A stretch of 64,000 bases of DNA from Nothophaeocryptopus gaeumannii (Eukaryota; Ascomycota; Dothideomycetes; Mycosphaerellales; Mycosphaerellaceae): positions 1,178,001 through 1,242,000 of the forward strand of contig JASISA010000023.1 of the NCBI GenBank assembly GCA_031771865.1. Reading direction: 5' to 3'. A program made the translations under genes and the position numbers. Each line of letters opens with the position of its first letter. The first letter of the stretch is position 1. A model generated the notes under the pieces. It was not told the DNA's origin. It searched no databases and saw nothing but the letters and a program-made list of their open reading frames with translations. Shown in pieces: positions 28,494 to 40,909 of the stretch.

Positions 28494-30860
28494 ATGGGTG
28501 GCCGCTACCGGTCACTCTCAGGCGCGCTGGTCGACCCGGAAAAGCAACGAAAGTCCGATGACTACGAGCCAGATGACGTGCACGATTTTGCATCCAGCAG
28601 AGACACATCCTCATCATACGCGCCCATGCTTGGCCAACAGAGCGGTCCCTCAGCCTTCGCATATCATCTCCCGAGAAGGCGCTTCAGCCGCTACTTTACC
28701 CTCGCCATAACCGCATCGCTTTTCGTCTTTATATATTACCTTGTGCGATCCTCGTGGGCGAGCCAGGCCGAAGTGCAATTAGGATTGAAGAGACCGCCTC
28801 CACCGCCGCCGGCTTGGGAACAGTTTCCATTCTTGAAAAGGTATCACGGTGGGATAAGGACGCTTGTGAGCAGAAAGGCGAATGTGAGGGAATATCCGGT
28901 GGATGATGATGAGGAGGTGAAGAGGTTACAGGAAGCTGCGCTGAGGCAGAAGGAACAGCAAGATAGAGAGACAGCTAAAGAGAAGGGCCTCCAGAAGAGA
29001 TCGTTCCCAGAGGGGAAGAGATTCGATCCGTACCCGAAATCTGCCGCGCAAAGCGCATTTGAGGCGCCGGTGAAGTGCTATTTGGACAACAGAACGAAGG
29101 CCGAGATACCCCATTTGCTGAGCTATGATGGAGTTACGCAAGGATTCCCTGATCCAGTCATGGGAAGTTACGATTTGTTTGGACTACGAAACGATGTCTG
29201 CTTTGAAAGATATGGCAGACTTGCTCCTTACGGATATGGATACAGCAGAAAGTATGGTGGCAGCGGAGCAGGCATCGAAGGAGAGAAAGAAGGGTCTGAG
29301 CAAGTCTGGGGAGATCAATTGGAGATCGACTATCGCGATGTTAAATGGGCTGAAGTACAGGACCAATGCAGGAGGGACAATGCGCATCGATTTAAGCCGG
29401 TGACAGATCTTAGTCGCAATCATTTCTTCAACTCTATGGCGACTGGTGGACCTGCAAAAGAGGAGACCAAAGCGAGCGAAGGGAATGCCAAGACCGCGGA
29501 TGGGAAGCAGTTCTTGAACCGCACGGCAGTCGTGATCAGAACATGGTGGGACTACAACTACGACGATGAAGACATGTTTTACCTGCGAGCGCTGATGAAC
29601 GAGCTCTCATTGCAGTCTGGTGCTGAGTACGATGTCCATTTCCTGATTCATGTCAAAGATGACAATATGCAGATTTGGGCGGACGAAGAGACCTATCAGC
29701 GCGTATTGGATGAATCGCTCCCCGCAGAGTTCAAAGGCATGGGTACACTTTGGTCAGAGCGCCAGATGGGTCTTATTTACGGAGGTGTCGCAGAGAGCTT
29801 CTACCGCGATCTGCCGGTGCATGGCGCGTACAGAAGCACATACATGCCAGTCCAGTACTTTGCTCACATGCACCCCGAATACGACTTCTTCTGGCACTGG
29901 GAGATGGACATCCGCTACACTGGCAACTTCTACCACCTCTTCACCCAGATCTCACGATGGGCCAAACAGCAACCCCGGAAGGGCCTCTGGGAGCGCAATG
30001 GTCGCTTCTACATTCCGTCCGAGCACGGCACCTGGGAAGACTTCCGCCAAATGGTCCGCGTGCAAACAGAGCACGGAACGGCAAAGCAGAGCAATATCTA
30101 CGCCAAACTTGCCGCTGACGCAGGCACCAAGAATCCGATGGATGAAGCGTCACGACAAGCTGAGAAGCCGATCTGGGGTCCTCTTCCACCTACTGGCGAA
30201 GGCGACTCCACTGATCGTCCAGACCTCGACCCGCAACCTCCTACGACCTACGACGCTGACACCTACGAATGGGGAGTAGGCGAAGAAGCCGACCTCATAA
30301 CATTGAACCCCCTATTCGACCCGCATACCACAAATTGGATTCTTGCTGAAGACGTAACGGGCTACAACACCACAGAGACATACCCTCCCCGCCGTACAGC
30401 CATCATTACCGCCTCAAGACTAAGCAGAAGGCTTCTCGAGACAATGCACCGCGAAACAGCCCTCAAACGCCATACAATGTTCTCTGAAATGTGGCCCGGC
30501 TCCTGCGCCCTGCACCACGGCTACAAAGCCGTCTACGCCCCTCATCCCGTCTACATCGACCGCGCCTGGCCAACTTCTTACCTCGCTGCGATACTCAACA
30601 ACGGTCGAAATGGAGCTGCCGGTGGAAGCAGGACGTCGGTGTTTTCCGATGAGAGACAGCATAATTTCTTGGGAACTACCTGGTACTATCATGCCGGGTT
30701 TTCGCCGAATTTGTGGAGGAGGTGGTTGGGGTTCAAAGTTGATAATGATGGCGGGGAGGAGGCGGAAATTGCTGGGGAGGGGAGGATGTGTCTTCCGGCG
30801 ATGTTGCTGCATCCTGTGAAGCAAGTCGATTTGATTTATGAGCATCGGGAGGGGGAATGA
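28494..30860 (+). CDS. DUF3405 type II membrane protein, glycosyltransferase-like
   Basis: A single exon of 788 residues. A disordered, acidic N-terminus is followed by one membrane segment ('YFTLAITASLFVFIYYLV', residues 67-84), then a large C-terminal part, which is the layout of a Golgi-resident type II protein. The DUF3405 core is clear: 'NRTAVVIRTWWDYNYDDEDM', 'YDVHFLIHVKDDN', 'PVQYFAHMHPEYDFFWHWEM' directly followed by 'DIRYTGNFYHLF', and 'FSEMWPGSCALHHGYKAVYA'. The acidic 'WEMDIR' and 'LIHVKDD' motifs resemble nucleotide-sugar-binding sites, so a glycosyltransferase role is plausible but unproven. Several N-x-S/T sites lie on the lumenal side. Length fits larger members of the family. 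Confidence 0.88.
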   Translation: MGGRYRSLSGALVDPEKQRKSDDYEPDDVHDFASSRDTSSSYAPMLGQQSGPSAFAYHLPRRRFSRYFTLAITASLFVFIYYLVRSSWASQAEVQLGLKRPPPPPPAWEQFPFLKRYHGGIRTLVSRKANVREYPVDDDEEVKRLQEAALRQKEQQDRETAKEKGLQKRSFPEGKRFDPYPKSAAQSAFEAPVKCYLDNRTKAEIPHLLSYDGVTQGFPDPVMGSYDLFGLRNDVCFERYGRLAPYGYGYSRKYGGSGAGIEGEKEGSEQVWGDQLEIDYRDVKWAEVQDQCRRDNAHRFKPVTDLSRNHFFNSMATGGPAKEETKASEGNAKTADGKQFLNRTAVVIRTWWDYNYDDEDMFYLRALMNELSLQSGAEYDVHFLIHVKDDNMQIWADEETYQRVLDESLPAEFKGMGTLWSERQMGLIYGGVAESFYRDLPVHGAYRSTYMPVQYFAHMHPEYDFFWHWEMDIRYTGNFYHLFTQISRWAKQQPRKGLWERNGRFYIPSEHGTWEDFRQMVRVQTEHGTAKQSNIYAKLAADAGTKNPMDEASRQAEKPIWGPLPPTGEGDSTDRPDLDPQPPTTYDADTYEWGVGEEADLITLNPLFDPHTTNWILAEDVTGYNTTETYPPRRTAIITASRLSRRLLETMHRETALKRHTMFSEMWPGSCALHHGYKAVYAPHPVYIDRAWPTSYLAAILNNGRNGAAGGSRTSVFSDERQHNFLGTTWYYHAGFSPNLWRRWLGFKVDNDGGEEAEIAGEGRMCLPAMLLHPVKQVDLIYEHREGE

Positions 30861-33182
30861 TGTTGACAAGACGGTGAATTTCTGAGAAAGGTGGCTTTTC
30901 GTCTTGGGATTGCATAGCGTTGGCGTCTGGCGCAGCTCTGCATACGTACGAGAAAGTTGGGCGGTTGGGGCTTTCATCACCTACCCTTGAAAGAGTGTAT
31001 GTGTGTATGCATAGCCAAGCGTATTGATACTTCGACCAAAATTTCAATTTTGAGCTGTCATCCATGCTTCAATGTTTCCTTACAATAATCTTTCGAGTAG
31101 CCAATGCAACAAAGATTTACCTCGTCACAAGTATACTCTCCACAGACCCGACAAACAACATACCAACACCTACTCTAAAGCACGCAGTTCAGAAGAGCAC
31201 CTCTCATCATTGATGTATACGGCGAATCTCTCCCGCATCCATCGGATCTTCCCCAGCTGAAGACACTCATCCTCAAACTAATCCTACGATCTTCACTCAC
31301 CAACGCACACGTGCATGCATGCACGCCGCAGCACTACATCGCAGATAGCGACAAAACTACTGCTTCCCATCGATATAGAAAGTCCCTGGGGCGGTAGTCT
31401 GATTTGGTTCTTTGACAGTGACACGGCCCGTTCGTTCAGAGGATTGTTCGGAGTCCGGTGTGTCCCGATTGGGAAAGTCTTCACGTTGTTAAGCCGTCCT
31501 GCGGAGTTTTGGAGTTGCGGTCGCCGCGTATCGCGACTGATAGCCCTATGTTTGATGGTCTGGATGGGACAGAGTTGTATCATTATTGATGAGCTTGATA
31601 TCCGGAGCCTCCGGGATATGGTCAGTGCTCTGCACAGCGTCGTGTGTGAGTGAGTCCCTGCGTCAGTTCGCATCCTTGATCCTGTGTTGATACTAGGAAT
31701 AACGGTATCCTGAGACATCCACCAGACTTTACACGGACATGAGCGCTAAGACAGACGGCACGCGAATCTCGCAACATTTCCCTCCCTCAGTGCGGTATCG
31801 CGTTGGGTGTAGTCTTGGCTGGATAGTAGGACTGTCATCATTCACAGCTCCACAGCGGAGATGGCGAAGCTGACGTTCATGTCGGCGAAGTCGCCGAAGC
31901 CAGTCAAGATCTCCTCTGGGATTCTGGGATCACAGAATCCTGGTGGCCACGTGTGTGAAGGAATGAGCTTCGGGAGCTTTGATTGATCAGCCGTGAGCCT
32001 ACGGAGACACCTGGAGGATCATACGGGAAGAGGCTGAGTGCGTCTGGAAGTGGACATCCAGTTCGACAGCGACTGACAGACGCTTATTGAAGAGCGGTCG
32101 TCTACAGATGTTCTCCGTACTCAATGTTGATGATCTTGGTGCCCATGTCTGTGGGTAGGCGTAGGTCTGACGTTTTGAAGCGACCATCCAAGTAACCACT
32201 ATGCAGGGGCCTCAAACACACATGGCAAGCAGGCATAGGAGTCACCTCCCAATGCGCTCTTCAAGACTGTTATTGGCCGTAGAAGGGGAAATGAGAATCC
32301 GCAATGCAAAGCTGAAGCGATGGTGCATTATCGCCGAACTGGCCATCTTGACCGCCTGTCACCGGAGGTCGGATCGACAAGAGCGGTGCGAGCAGCTACT
32401 GGCTTTACCGTACAATCGCCATGGAGGAACTGCCGAAAGAGGGCTAAATTGGCAACGAGGCGAGTGGCAGCTGTTCTTGCAGCAAAGAGACCTACCTGTA
32501 GAAGTGGAGCGCATGTAAGCAGACCTGAACGCCAAACGAGATCGGGAAGACATCTTGCAGGGAGGAACAACAAGGTTGAATAAGGACAAGCTTGCAATCA
32601 CCAATGCATCTGAGCATGTGATGAGATGTCTCTCTCCACAGCTCGCTTCGCTGCGAGAAGTTCGTCCGAGCACTCACCAAGCAAGCTTGACACCGCGCAG
32701 CCTCATCGTTGGTGGGCTCGTTCGCAAACGCTAGTGACCAGAGATAGCAATGATCATCTCTCGTCGCCAACGACATCGATGATTTCTGACGAAACTTCGG
32801 TGCTGAAAGGAATGATTCCTGAGGACAACACTTGACTTGCTGGGATTGTAATGCCGAAGACCTCGAGGAATGGAGATTCCTCACACAACTGCCGGTCGAT
32901 TGACGAACTTGATGAACTGGCGAGACTTCGCCATGATGGCAATTGCGTATGCCACCACGAGATATTCGCAATTGCCGGAGCCGCCTCCATCAAGTGCCCT
33001 CGTGGCTCCTAGGATGTGTCGGTCTGATGCCCTGTTGCAGTCTCGGTCCGGCGTCCGACCCGGCGGTATTGACAACGGTTGACTGTGGCTCTTGTTTGTA
33101 TCTTGCACGACCTATAGCATGCCGCTCTCGCTTGCCAGCGGTATACATGCCTCCGCGAATCTTAAAGTATAGATTTCACGCG

Positions 33183-33400
33183 TAGTAGTATTATTATTAG
33201 CTATACTAAACTTACTATCTACTCTATTTTATATTTGATATATATATAGTTATATATAAAGCTAGTATTAAAAACTATAGAGATTTCACTAACTAGTTAA
33301 CTATCTGAATTTATAACTCTATTCTACTATATAAGTAATATAATAGAATCAAAAGTTGTTAATTATATATACCCCTAAGAGCACTAAGAAATAAGACTTT
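33183..33400. other. AT-rich island, possible RIP-mutated remnant
   Basis: About 220 bp made largely of A and T ('tatttgatatatatatagtt', 'ttctactatataagtaata') with sharp edges against roughly balanced flanking DNA. Runs of TA with very few C or G are what repeat-induced point mutation leaves behind in ascomycete transposons. The piece is too short and too degraded to name the element. Confidence 0.45.
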
Positions 33401-36400
33401 CGGTCTCGCGGAGGTAGTAATAGGGCTTGTCAATATCTGCGCATGGAATATGCGTTCCGTGGATGTCAGTTGGCTAACGCCCGGTCGATATGGTTGTAAT
33501 ACAGGCAGGCATCTAGACCTCGCTCAAAGCTCTCTCTCTCTCTCCCCAGAAAGAAGAGCTGGAAGTCGGAATTTCTACCAGCGGTTCCGTGGTACGAGGC
33601 CGTCATATCAACATCTAAACGGCCATCATCGTTTGCTCTTCAACCGAAGACTTCTCGACACCATGGCCTGGCTGGTTTGTACAACCGCACACGTGGCGGC
33701 AAGGTAGTCAATCTCACTGCGACTCGGCATGGTGCAGGATGATGGCATCTCGGACGAGGATGTCAGCGCGGCGGCCCACGTTTCTCGACCTCACAAGAGA
33801 AGTCGAGCTGCCTTTCCAGGCCTAGATCACGCGAGTCGCCCTCCGGCGTGCTTTGGCTTGGTCTTTCAATCATTTGGCGTGTATGCCCACGTGGCAGAGA
33901 TGGACCGAACGCATTTGTAAGGTAGCGCTGCAAGCCACTTCCTGCCACAGGCGACGGTGAGATGTCCGAGAGATGCCTGTAGGAAGAAAGCGTCGCGCTG
34001 CAAGTCCAAGGCCGAATGAGAGAGCTAGCTGCGCTTTTGATCCTCGTCTTAACCGCGTGGCAGACTGCAAGGGATGGATGTACAGTAGAGCGAGAGAGAC
34101 GAGGACTTTTGGCATGTGATGTTTGGAATGACCGTCCGGAGACGAAGAGCCGCTAGCCAGCAGCTTTTCAAGATCAGGTTCCTGCTCAGGAAGCCTGCTG
34201 CGTTTCACTATTTTTGGCGGATGGCAAATCTTACACCACAACAGATGCGCTTGTGTGTTCCTTCAGCGACCACGAGGGTCACAGAGGAGAAATTCTCCGA
34301 GCGGATACCGGCGTGCTGGCGGTGGTGAGTCGTGATGCAGCGGCGGACTTGCTCGCCCCGTGAGTCATGCTGTGATCACTCGAACCATCTTGTCCCTTTG
34401 GTCGGCGATGTCGGAATGCCCTGATGGAGTTTAGGATGCATGCCAGAGGCGGGACACAACGGCTTGTTTTCAGACACGAGGTTGTAGGGATGCTGCTCGC
34501 TGCTCGGCGCAAGCACATCCTGCCAGCTCGTCATGTCGTGTCACCGCCTATCAGAGTCGGTTGCTGGCGGGGAGACGTCGCCGGGTGCTTTTCGGCAGGG
34601 TGTTGGTGTTGTGCTTTTGTGGCGGTGGTGGTGGTTGGCCGTCGGGCAGTCTCTTCCCGCGATATCAGACACAACATGTGACTTGGGCGACATCAGCCAT
34701 GCTTGACTGTTCGGAGATGCACACCACGAGCGCTGTCATGTTTGGACGGCTTGGCAACACTCGCTGCGCATCATTTCTAGGAAGGTCGTGTTCAGTAATC
34801 ACGGACTCAGCTCAAGCACCGCAGGGCAGGTGGAGGGAGATCTGCTTGGCCCGACGATTGGCGCGGAGTCAAATCGCAATCTTAGGTAAGGCCGATATAT
34901 ACAGAGGAGTGTGGCTTTCAGGCCAGAAGGCCAGCCGGCATTCGAAATGTCTTCTAGCGCCGTCGATCTTGCAACTTCACGGATGAGACGGCCAGCAGCC
35001 TTTGTCTCGCGCAGGCGAACATCACCAGGTTGCATGAGCCGGGCATTCGCAGCTGACATGATGACGAGAAGGCGAACACTGGTCATGGAAATCGTTGAGC
35101 ACCAAGGCCACGCAAGGTACAGCACTCAGCGCGATGGCCCAGAGAGCGAAACCTGCAGACTTGACGCTTTTTAGAAGCGCCACATCGCACGTTGGCGCCG
35201 AGATGTGGATGCACGGGGCTTCCACGTGTCGAATGCAAGCCAGGCACGCCTCACAAGCCACGCGAAATCAACCTAATGTCAGCGACTCGCGAGTGTCACA
35301 AATCGTGACTCGCCGCCACCTTCCCCAAAGGTAGCCGCTGCGAGTAGCGCGCTTGCCGACTTCGTTGTTGGCCAGGATGGCTCGCATGGCGGTCACGTTT
35401 TGCTGTGCTACATGGCCTTGCTGTCGTGAGATGAGCAGCAGGCAACGCATCTGGACGTCGACAAAGTTGTCAAAGAGACCTTTCACACTCTTCGGCGTGT
35501 GAACGGTGAAAGAACGCCGTCTGCAGCAGCTATATCGCATCGTCCTGCCCAAAACGATGAGGAACAGAGCATGATTTACCTCATAGAAACCTGCACCGTA
35601 AAGTCGGATACGTGCTGGCCGAGGATGTCGGTCAATGGAGGGTTGACGCAGCGGGGATAGGCCCAAGGCTCTTCCAAGGCGCATCTCGTACGGTGGTACG
35701 GTTGACCTGTGGTGTGGTATTGATGTTCCAGCACAGTTGTTGGGAAATGCTATGGTATCTCAGCATCGCTGCCTATAGCGTCGCATCTTCACCTCCATTG
35801 CAAACGTTCATGAAGAGCAAATACCGTATTGAGGAGAAATTCTCGGAGTGATGTGCGTGCACCACCTGTATAGGCTCAGGCTTTGCGTTGATCGTCTCGT
35901 CACGAGGACCTCACATGGCCAAAGTCAAAGAGTCAGATCCAAACGGCGCCATGTGTTCCGCACGCGCGAGGTGCGTGTCGATGAGTCTGTCGACGTGCAT
36001 ACGGGCTGCGGAATTGGGAAGATGCGCTCTTTTGTACGCTGCTGGATGACAGGAGCCTGTTTTCGTCCAAGAATGAACGACAGGTCTTTTTCTCCGATGC
36101 TGCGGAAGGGCGAGGAAGTGAAACAAAGAGCAAAGCGTGGCATCCATGCTTGTGGGCGTGGTGATCCATGCTTCGGTGCTAGAAGGCAAAGTGGACAATG
36201 CTGGTCGGGCATGGTGGAACGAGCAGAGGCGGACAAGAACAAAGCCGAACAGCGCACGGCGGCCAAGCAACGTCAAGCAGAGGAGGGCGAGAGTGAGACG
36301 GTGTTGTCCGCAAACAACACGAAATGATGGTCTCAGCCAGTGTGAGACGTGCGTATACACCCTCTAATACCTGAGCGTTAACCGCTGGTATCATAGGAAA

Positions 36401-36818
36401 GTCAAAAACCCCGGGATCTGATTGCCTAATTCGCTAGGATAGACTCAAGCAGCTCGTCCAAACCCCGGCGACACCCTCAGGCGTTCACTCGCGTATGACG
36501 GGAGGCATGGTGAGGCATGTTCTTGGTGTCTTGAGTCTGTATATGAAGTGTACTCAGATTAGACGTGACCAAGACCGTTCTGCCTGTCATTCCGTTCGGA
36601 TACAAACAGCGTCGGTAATTTCGTATACAGTCATCGACATCGTTCCTTGGATCCTCCCGCCGGGCGGCGAGAGGAGCCAAAGGAGGAGGAGAGCAAGAGG
36701 GCGGAGAGCAAACAGGCAGGCAGCTCTCCTTCCAGAAAGCAGTGGGCGGCAGCCACGCTTTTTGACATATCGCCGACAAGCTTGCAGTGGCCCTTGTGCC
36801 GGTCGTGCTTGGTGCTGG

Positions 36819-36858
36819 AGACTTGCAGAGACTTGCAGAGTCTTGCAGCGTCTTGCAG
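36819..36858. repeat. Four tandem 10-bp repeats
   Basis: The unit 'agacttgcag' appears twice exactly and then as 'agtcttgcag' and 'cgtcttgcag', all in phase, about 430 bp before the RGS start codon. Probably within the promoter or leader of that gene. Confidence 0.8.
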
Positions 36859-37287
36859 GAGGCCGTGACACCGCATTGGCCGCTGCCCACGAGTCTCATC
36901 CTTGCCGTGCCGTCGTGCGCTGCTGCGCCTGTGCGCCAGATCAGCACCAATCTGACCACGCCATGCCCGGTTTGGTGCAAAGCGTGCTGCTTGTCCTCGT
37001 CGGAGCGCAGCAGGGCCTGTTGTGAGAGCGGGCAGGGCTCAGGAAGGCCGGCAGGCTAGCAGAGGCTATCAGACCAGGCAGGTCAAAAGACGAGGCAGAC
37101 TGGGAGGAGCCCAGTTAGCAGAGTTAGTGTGCGTTGCAGGGACCGACACATGGGACATGGATAGACTGCTTGGATGCTTCATCGTGCTGCCCGCTGCTTT
37201 CTCTCTTAGTCTCCTAGCTCACCATCCCCTGCTAGCACGCATCTAACGGCCCACTCTTGGACAGTCTTGTCTCTGTACTTGACTGCC

Positions 37288-39877
37288 ATGACCGCCGGCT
37301 CATATCAACACCCACGCCTACGACTCCTGCCGCCAGGAGCACGCGCAACCTCATCACCGCCAACATCAGCGGACCATAGCCATAGCATTATCGCCGATAC
37401 AGATATCGACCACGACGAGTATCCCGCTGGCCACTCCCGCATTCCACCCGGTCAGCAGCATTCTTCAGTCGCTCCCAATAATAATCAGCGTGCACGCCCA
37501 CGAGGCCGCCGCCGCCACGAGTCAATCGCATGCGCTCTTCCTGACGTAACACACGACGACCAAGATCAGGACGACATCTACGCCGACAACTATCCTTACT
37601 CGCGACACCACGCTGCCGGCAGCACGACCACGCATTCTTCCGCCGCGCATCTACTCCCACCGCGTGCGACTACGACACCTCTGCGGCAACAGCGTTACGA
37701 CATACGCACTGCCCATTCTCACACATTGTCGACCAGCATCGACCTTGATTGCACTGCCGCCGACAAGGTGGATTCCAGACAGCAGTCCGCGGCACCGAGC
37801 GTGAATAAAAAGGCACACTCCCGGCTGGCGTCTTTCGGCCGCACACGCCTGCGCGGGGTCGTGCAGAACACGAGTTCCGACGTCCCTCACCAAGGCGAGA
37901 CACTGCAGCGAGTGCCTGTCTCGCCTTCGGACGTCAGTTCGCAAGACAAACGCTCTGCCGCCTCCACGCGATCAAATACGTCCTCCGAGACAACTCTCAC
38001 CGAGGATTCCAAGTCTGATATAAAGTCCGTCGAAGATCGTCCCAACCGACAGGACGCTGCAACTTGGCTCGACCAAGAGCGTCGCACGAGTGAGTACGCT
38101 GATACCGAGTCGTACGAGAGACTGCTTCGGAGGAGCCCAAGAATGATGCATCAAACATCGTCAAAACTGCTCAGGATGACCACTGAAGATCGACCCTATT
38201 GGAAGGTACGTTTGCTCTCCCACCCTCGTGACCCTTGCACGATGTTTGTGTCACACCTCGTTGAACATGTCCCATGAGGTCGCACTTCACATTATACAAC
38301 AGTAATTTCCTTGCTTTGACAAAATACGTTTCTCAGTGGCTGCCAACGCCAATGCACATGTCGAACGAAAATCACGCTCACAATGCTCGATGCAGGACTT
38401 CGCCGATCTATTCGCCACTCTCGTGGTCAGCCTGCCCTTGACTTCTCATCGCGTGCGATTCTCCAGATATGACCACACATTCACCACGAGCGAGGCGGTA
38501 ACAAATCTCGGATCCCTCAAATTCTCGCAGTCAAACCGTATGCCCGATCCAAAGGATCCGTCACGGATAGTAACCACCACGACAACAACGACCTTCTCGA
38601 TGGCGACAGAAATGGGACGAAACATGTGTCTGCGTTTCTTGGAATCAAGACTGATCGAATCTGTCGATGGTCGCACAGACTTCAACTCCCGGAGCTCAGT
38701 GTGGCAACTCACTCCCAAGGGCATGAACGTACTGCAGCGATTCTGTCAACGGAATGGTATTCACCAACGACACATCAATGACATGCTGGACTCGCCGAAG
38801 AACAATCTGCAACTGGTACTCTGTGAGCGAGACCCCGAGTCTGATGACCTCATGCGTGACCACGCAACCATCGAAGTGCTCTTCCGACGATTCAGTGGAG
38901 ATCACGGGCCTAATGTAAAATCGAGCTCGACTGGATCGGACTCGGACTCTATGAATGACTACGGGACAGGACTCGCAGGCGTGAGAATGTCACGACCACG
39001 AAGAGCGGAGAAAGATGCACCCTACGTCTTCACCGGTAAAGCCGCTTTTGACTGGTTGCTGGGGTGCACGACAATCGTGGAGAAGCGAGAGGTGTTCGAA
39101 ATTGCAAATGCGTTCATGGTCCATGGTCTCATTGAGCAATACGGCGATGAGCGCAACGGCAATTCTAATGGAGCGACGCCACGCTTCGCGGCTTCCAAAC
39201 ATGTGAACTACTCGGTGACGCGCAAGGGCATGCGAGTCGCTGGCTGGCTCCAGAATGCGAATGGCTCTGCCAACGCCGAGTCAACCTCGGCGCAACGAGC
39301 AACTGCGGGCGTTGTACGGGACTCGAACGCCAACCGCATGACAGTTATCATCCGTGATCCGGCTCTTCGATTACTCTTCCGAGAGTACCTCCGGGAAACG
39401 CACTGCGAGGAGAATTTGGCATTCTACCTCGAAGTGAAGGTCTTCCTGGACGAGTACGAGCGAGCAAAGCGTGGCTCTTCCGCTCCACGTATGGATACCA
39501 TCAGGGAGAACCTCGCGGCTTCCTACAGCCTGTACAACGCCTACTTGGCTCCCGGTTCTCCATGCGAGCTGAACATCGATCACAACCTTCGAAACGCACT
39601 AGCAGCAAGAATGACTCGTAATGTCGGCGTGGATGAGGAGATGGTGAAGAGTTTGGATGAAGTTGCCGGTCTCTTTGACCAGGCCCAAAACAGTGTGTTC
39701 AAGCTGATGGCTAGCGTAAGTTGACTGCTCTTTAGTCGTAGTCTCGTGACGATCTCAAAGCAGATGCTGACTTATAAACAGGACTCAGTACCAAAGTTCT
39801 TCCGGGAACCGAAGTACGCGGCCATGCTGCGAGAGCGTAACCTCGAGAGCCTGATGTCCGCAACCTCCATCAGCTAG
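37288..39877 (+). CDS. flbA: Regulator of G-protein signalling, FlbA type (DEP + RGS)
   Basis: Three exons, 37288-38205, 38396-39715 and 39782-39877, with introns of 190 nt (GTACGT...GATGCAG) and 66 nt (GTAAGT...AAACAG), both phase 0, give 777 residues. The first 290 residues are disordered, with His/Ser/Thr-rich tracts. Then come 'SSKLLRMTTEDRPYWKDFAD' and 'NLGSLKFSQSNRMPDPKDPS' (fungal DEP-like region), a second DEP-like domain ('PYVFTGKAAFDWLLGCTTIV', about 520), and the RGS domain (about 620-765: 'FREYLRETHCEENLAFYLEV'). FlbA accelerates GTP hydrolysis by the G-alpha subunit FadA and so controls growth, conidiation and secondary metabolism. Order and motifs are those of Aspergillus FlbA; only the N-terminus is lineage-specific. 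Confidence 0.93.
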
Positions 39878-40909
39878 GCGCTGAATCCGAAGGCGCTACT
39901 ACCATGTCGATCATCAAGCGCTTTGTCGCAATGATCAAAAGACTTCGACTTGCCCAGTGACATTTGTCACGGCCTCCCCTTGCGTTCGAGATTTGCCGGA
40001 CTTGTTCCCTGGAAGAGCCGGTCCGGCAGCCCGACAGCATCAGGCTTTCAGCTCTTGGCGCTCTGGACAAATCCAAATTGCCGGGACCAATTCGCGTGGA
40101 CGAAGCATGGGTTTGACGCAAAATCTCATCTACCGGCTCAGGCCACTCGATTTCCGGAAGCTCCTAAGAATGGACCTCGTGCATCAGATGAAGTATCTTT
40201 ACCGAGAGTATCCGGGTCCATATACCCATTGCATAGGGATTGCAAGTCGGCTGTCACTTTTGCTTTGGACATTGAAGAATGGTGTGGTGTTTGCTGGAGC
40301 CTACGACCTTTTGCATTCGACGACTCGCATTGCGATGGAGTTTTCTTTTCTGTTTATTTGGACTTCAGCGAGGGTGGCGAAAACCCGTCGGACACCTTCC
40401 TACGACGGCATAATATCTATTGATGCTGGATTGGAGGACGTAAACCTGCGTGCTACTTGGATGTGACGGAGAAGATGTTTCTCTGCCTGAAGCAGTTTCG
40501 GAAATGGCGATGGCGTCGAGACGTCGGAGTAGGATGAAAGGGAGAGGAAAGCATTGGAAACGTGGGCTCGTGTTCAACTGGAAACCACCGTCACGATTGT
40601 ACAGTAACTCAGACAATGCATGCGAAAGACCCATATATCTGAACATTATGCCCAGAATACATGTACCTATCAGTGTCTTCCAATTGTGAATGTTGATAGT
40701 GAATGACGCTGATTGGTTGCTATGGAAGGCGGCAATTGTGGCGCATATATTGTTTACCAACCGCGAAGCGCGTTAATTAGTCGCATCGCGTCTTCGACTT
40801 GACTTCATCCCACTTCCCACAGCGCTTGTGTCACGACAGCAATAGATCGCATTTTTGAGCATTTGCATTGCATTGCATCGCATCGCCGGTGTTTGGTGTT
40901 CAATCAGCC
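39878..40909. other. 1.0-kb intergenic region, flbA / chk1
   Basis: Contains the 3' flank of the RGS gene and the promoter of the kinase gene. A 169-codon frame at 39957-40466 lacks any domain and I take it as chance. Just before the kinase start is a 'gcattgcattgcatcgcatcgc' array of GCAT-type repeats (about 40865-40886). Confidence 0.45.

Larger units (their letters stand above)
30861..37287. other. 6.4-kb gene-poor region
   Basis: No gene can be supported across 6.4 kb, far longer than usual gaps here. Frames reach at most about 180 codons, are biased to Ser, Arg and Cys, and overlap on both strands. Notable contents are the AT-rich island at 33183-33400, a short CT run at about 33529-33543, an 18-bp near-repeat ('gaggagaaattctc' plus 4 bp at 34284 and 35831) and four 10-bp tandem repeats at 36819. 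The last few hundred bases should hold the long promoter and 5' leader of the RGS gene; such long leaders are common in developmental regulators. Decayed transposons or non-coding RNA genes are possible. Confidence 0.5.

Noticed and set aside
39957..40466. 169-codon frame after the RGS gene
   Set aside because: Lies in the 3' flank, lacks domain likeness and a clear ATG start; taken as chance.
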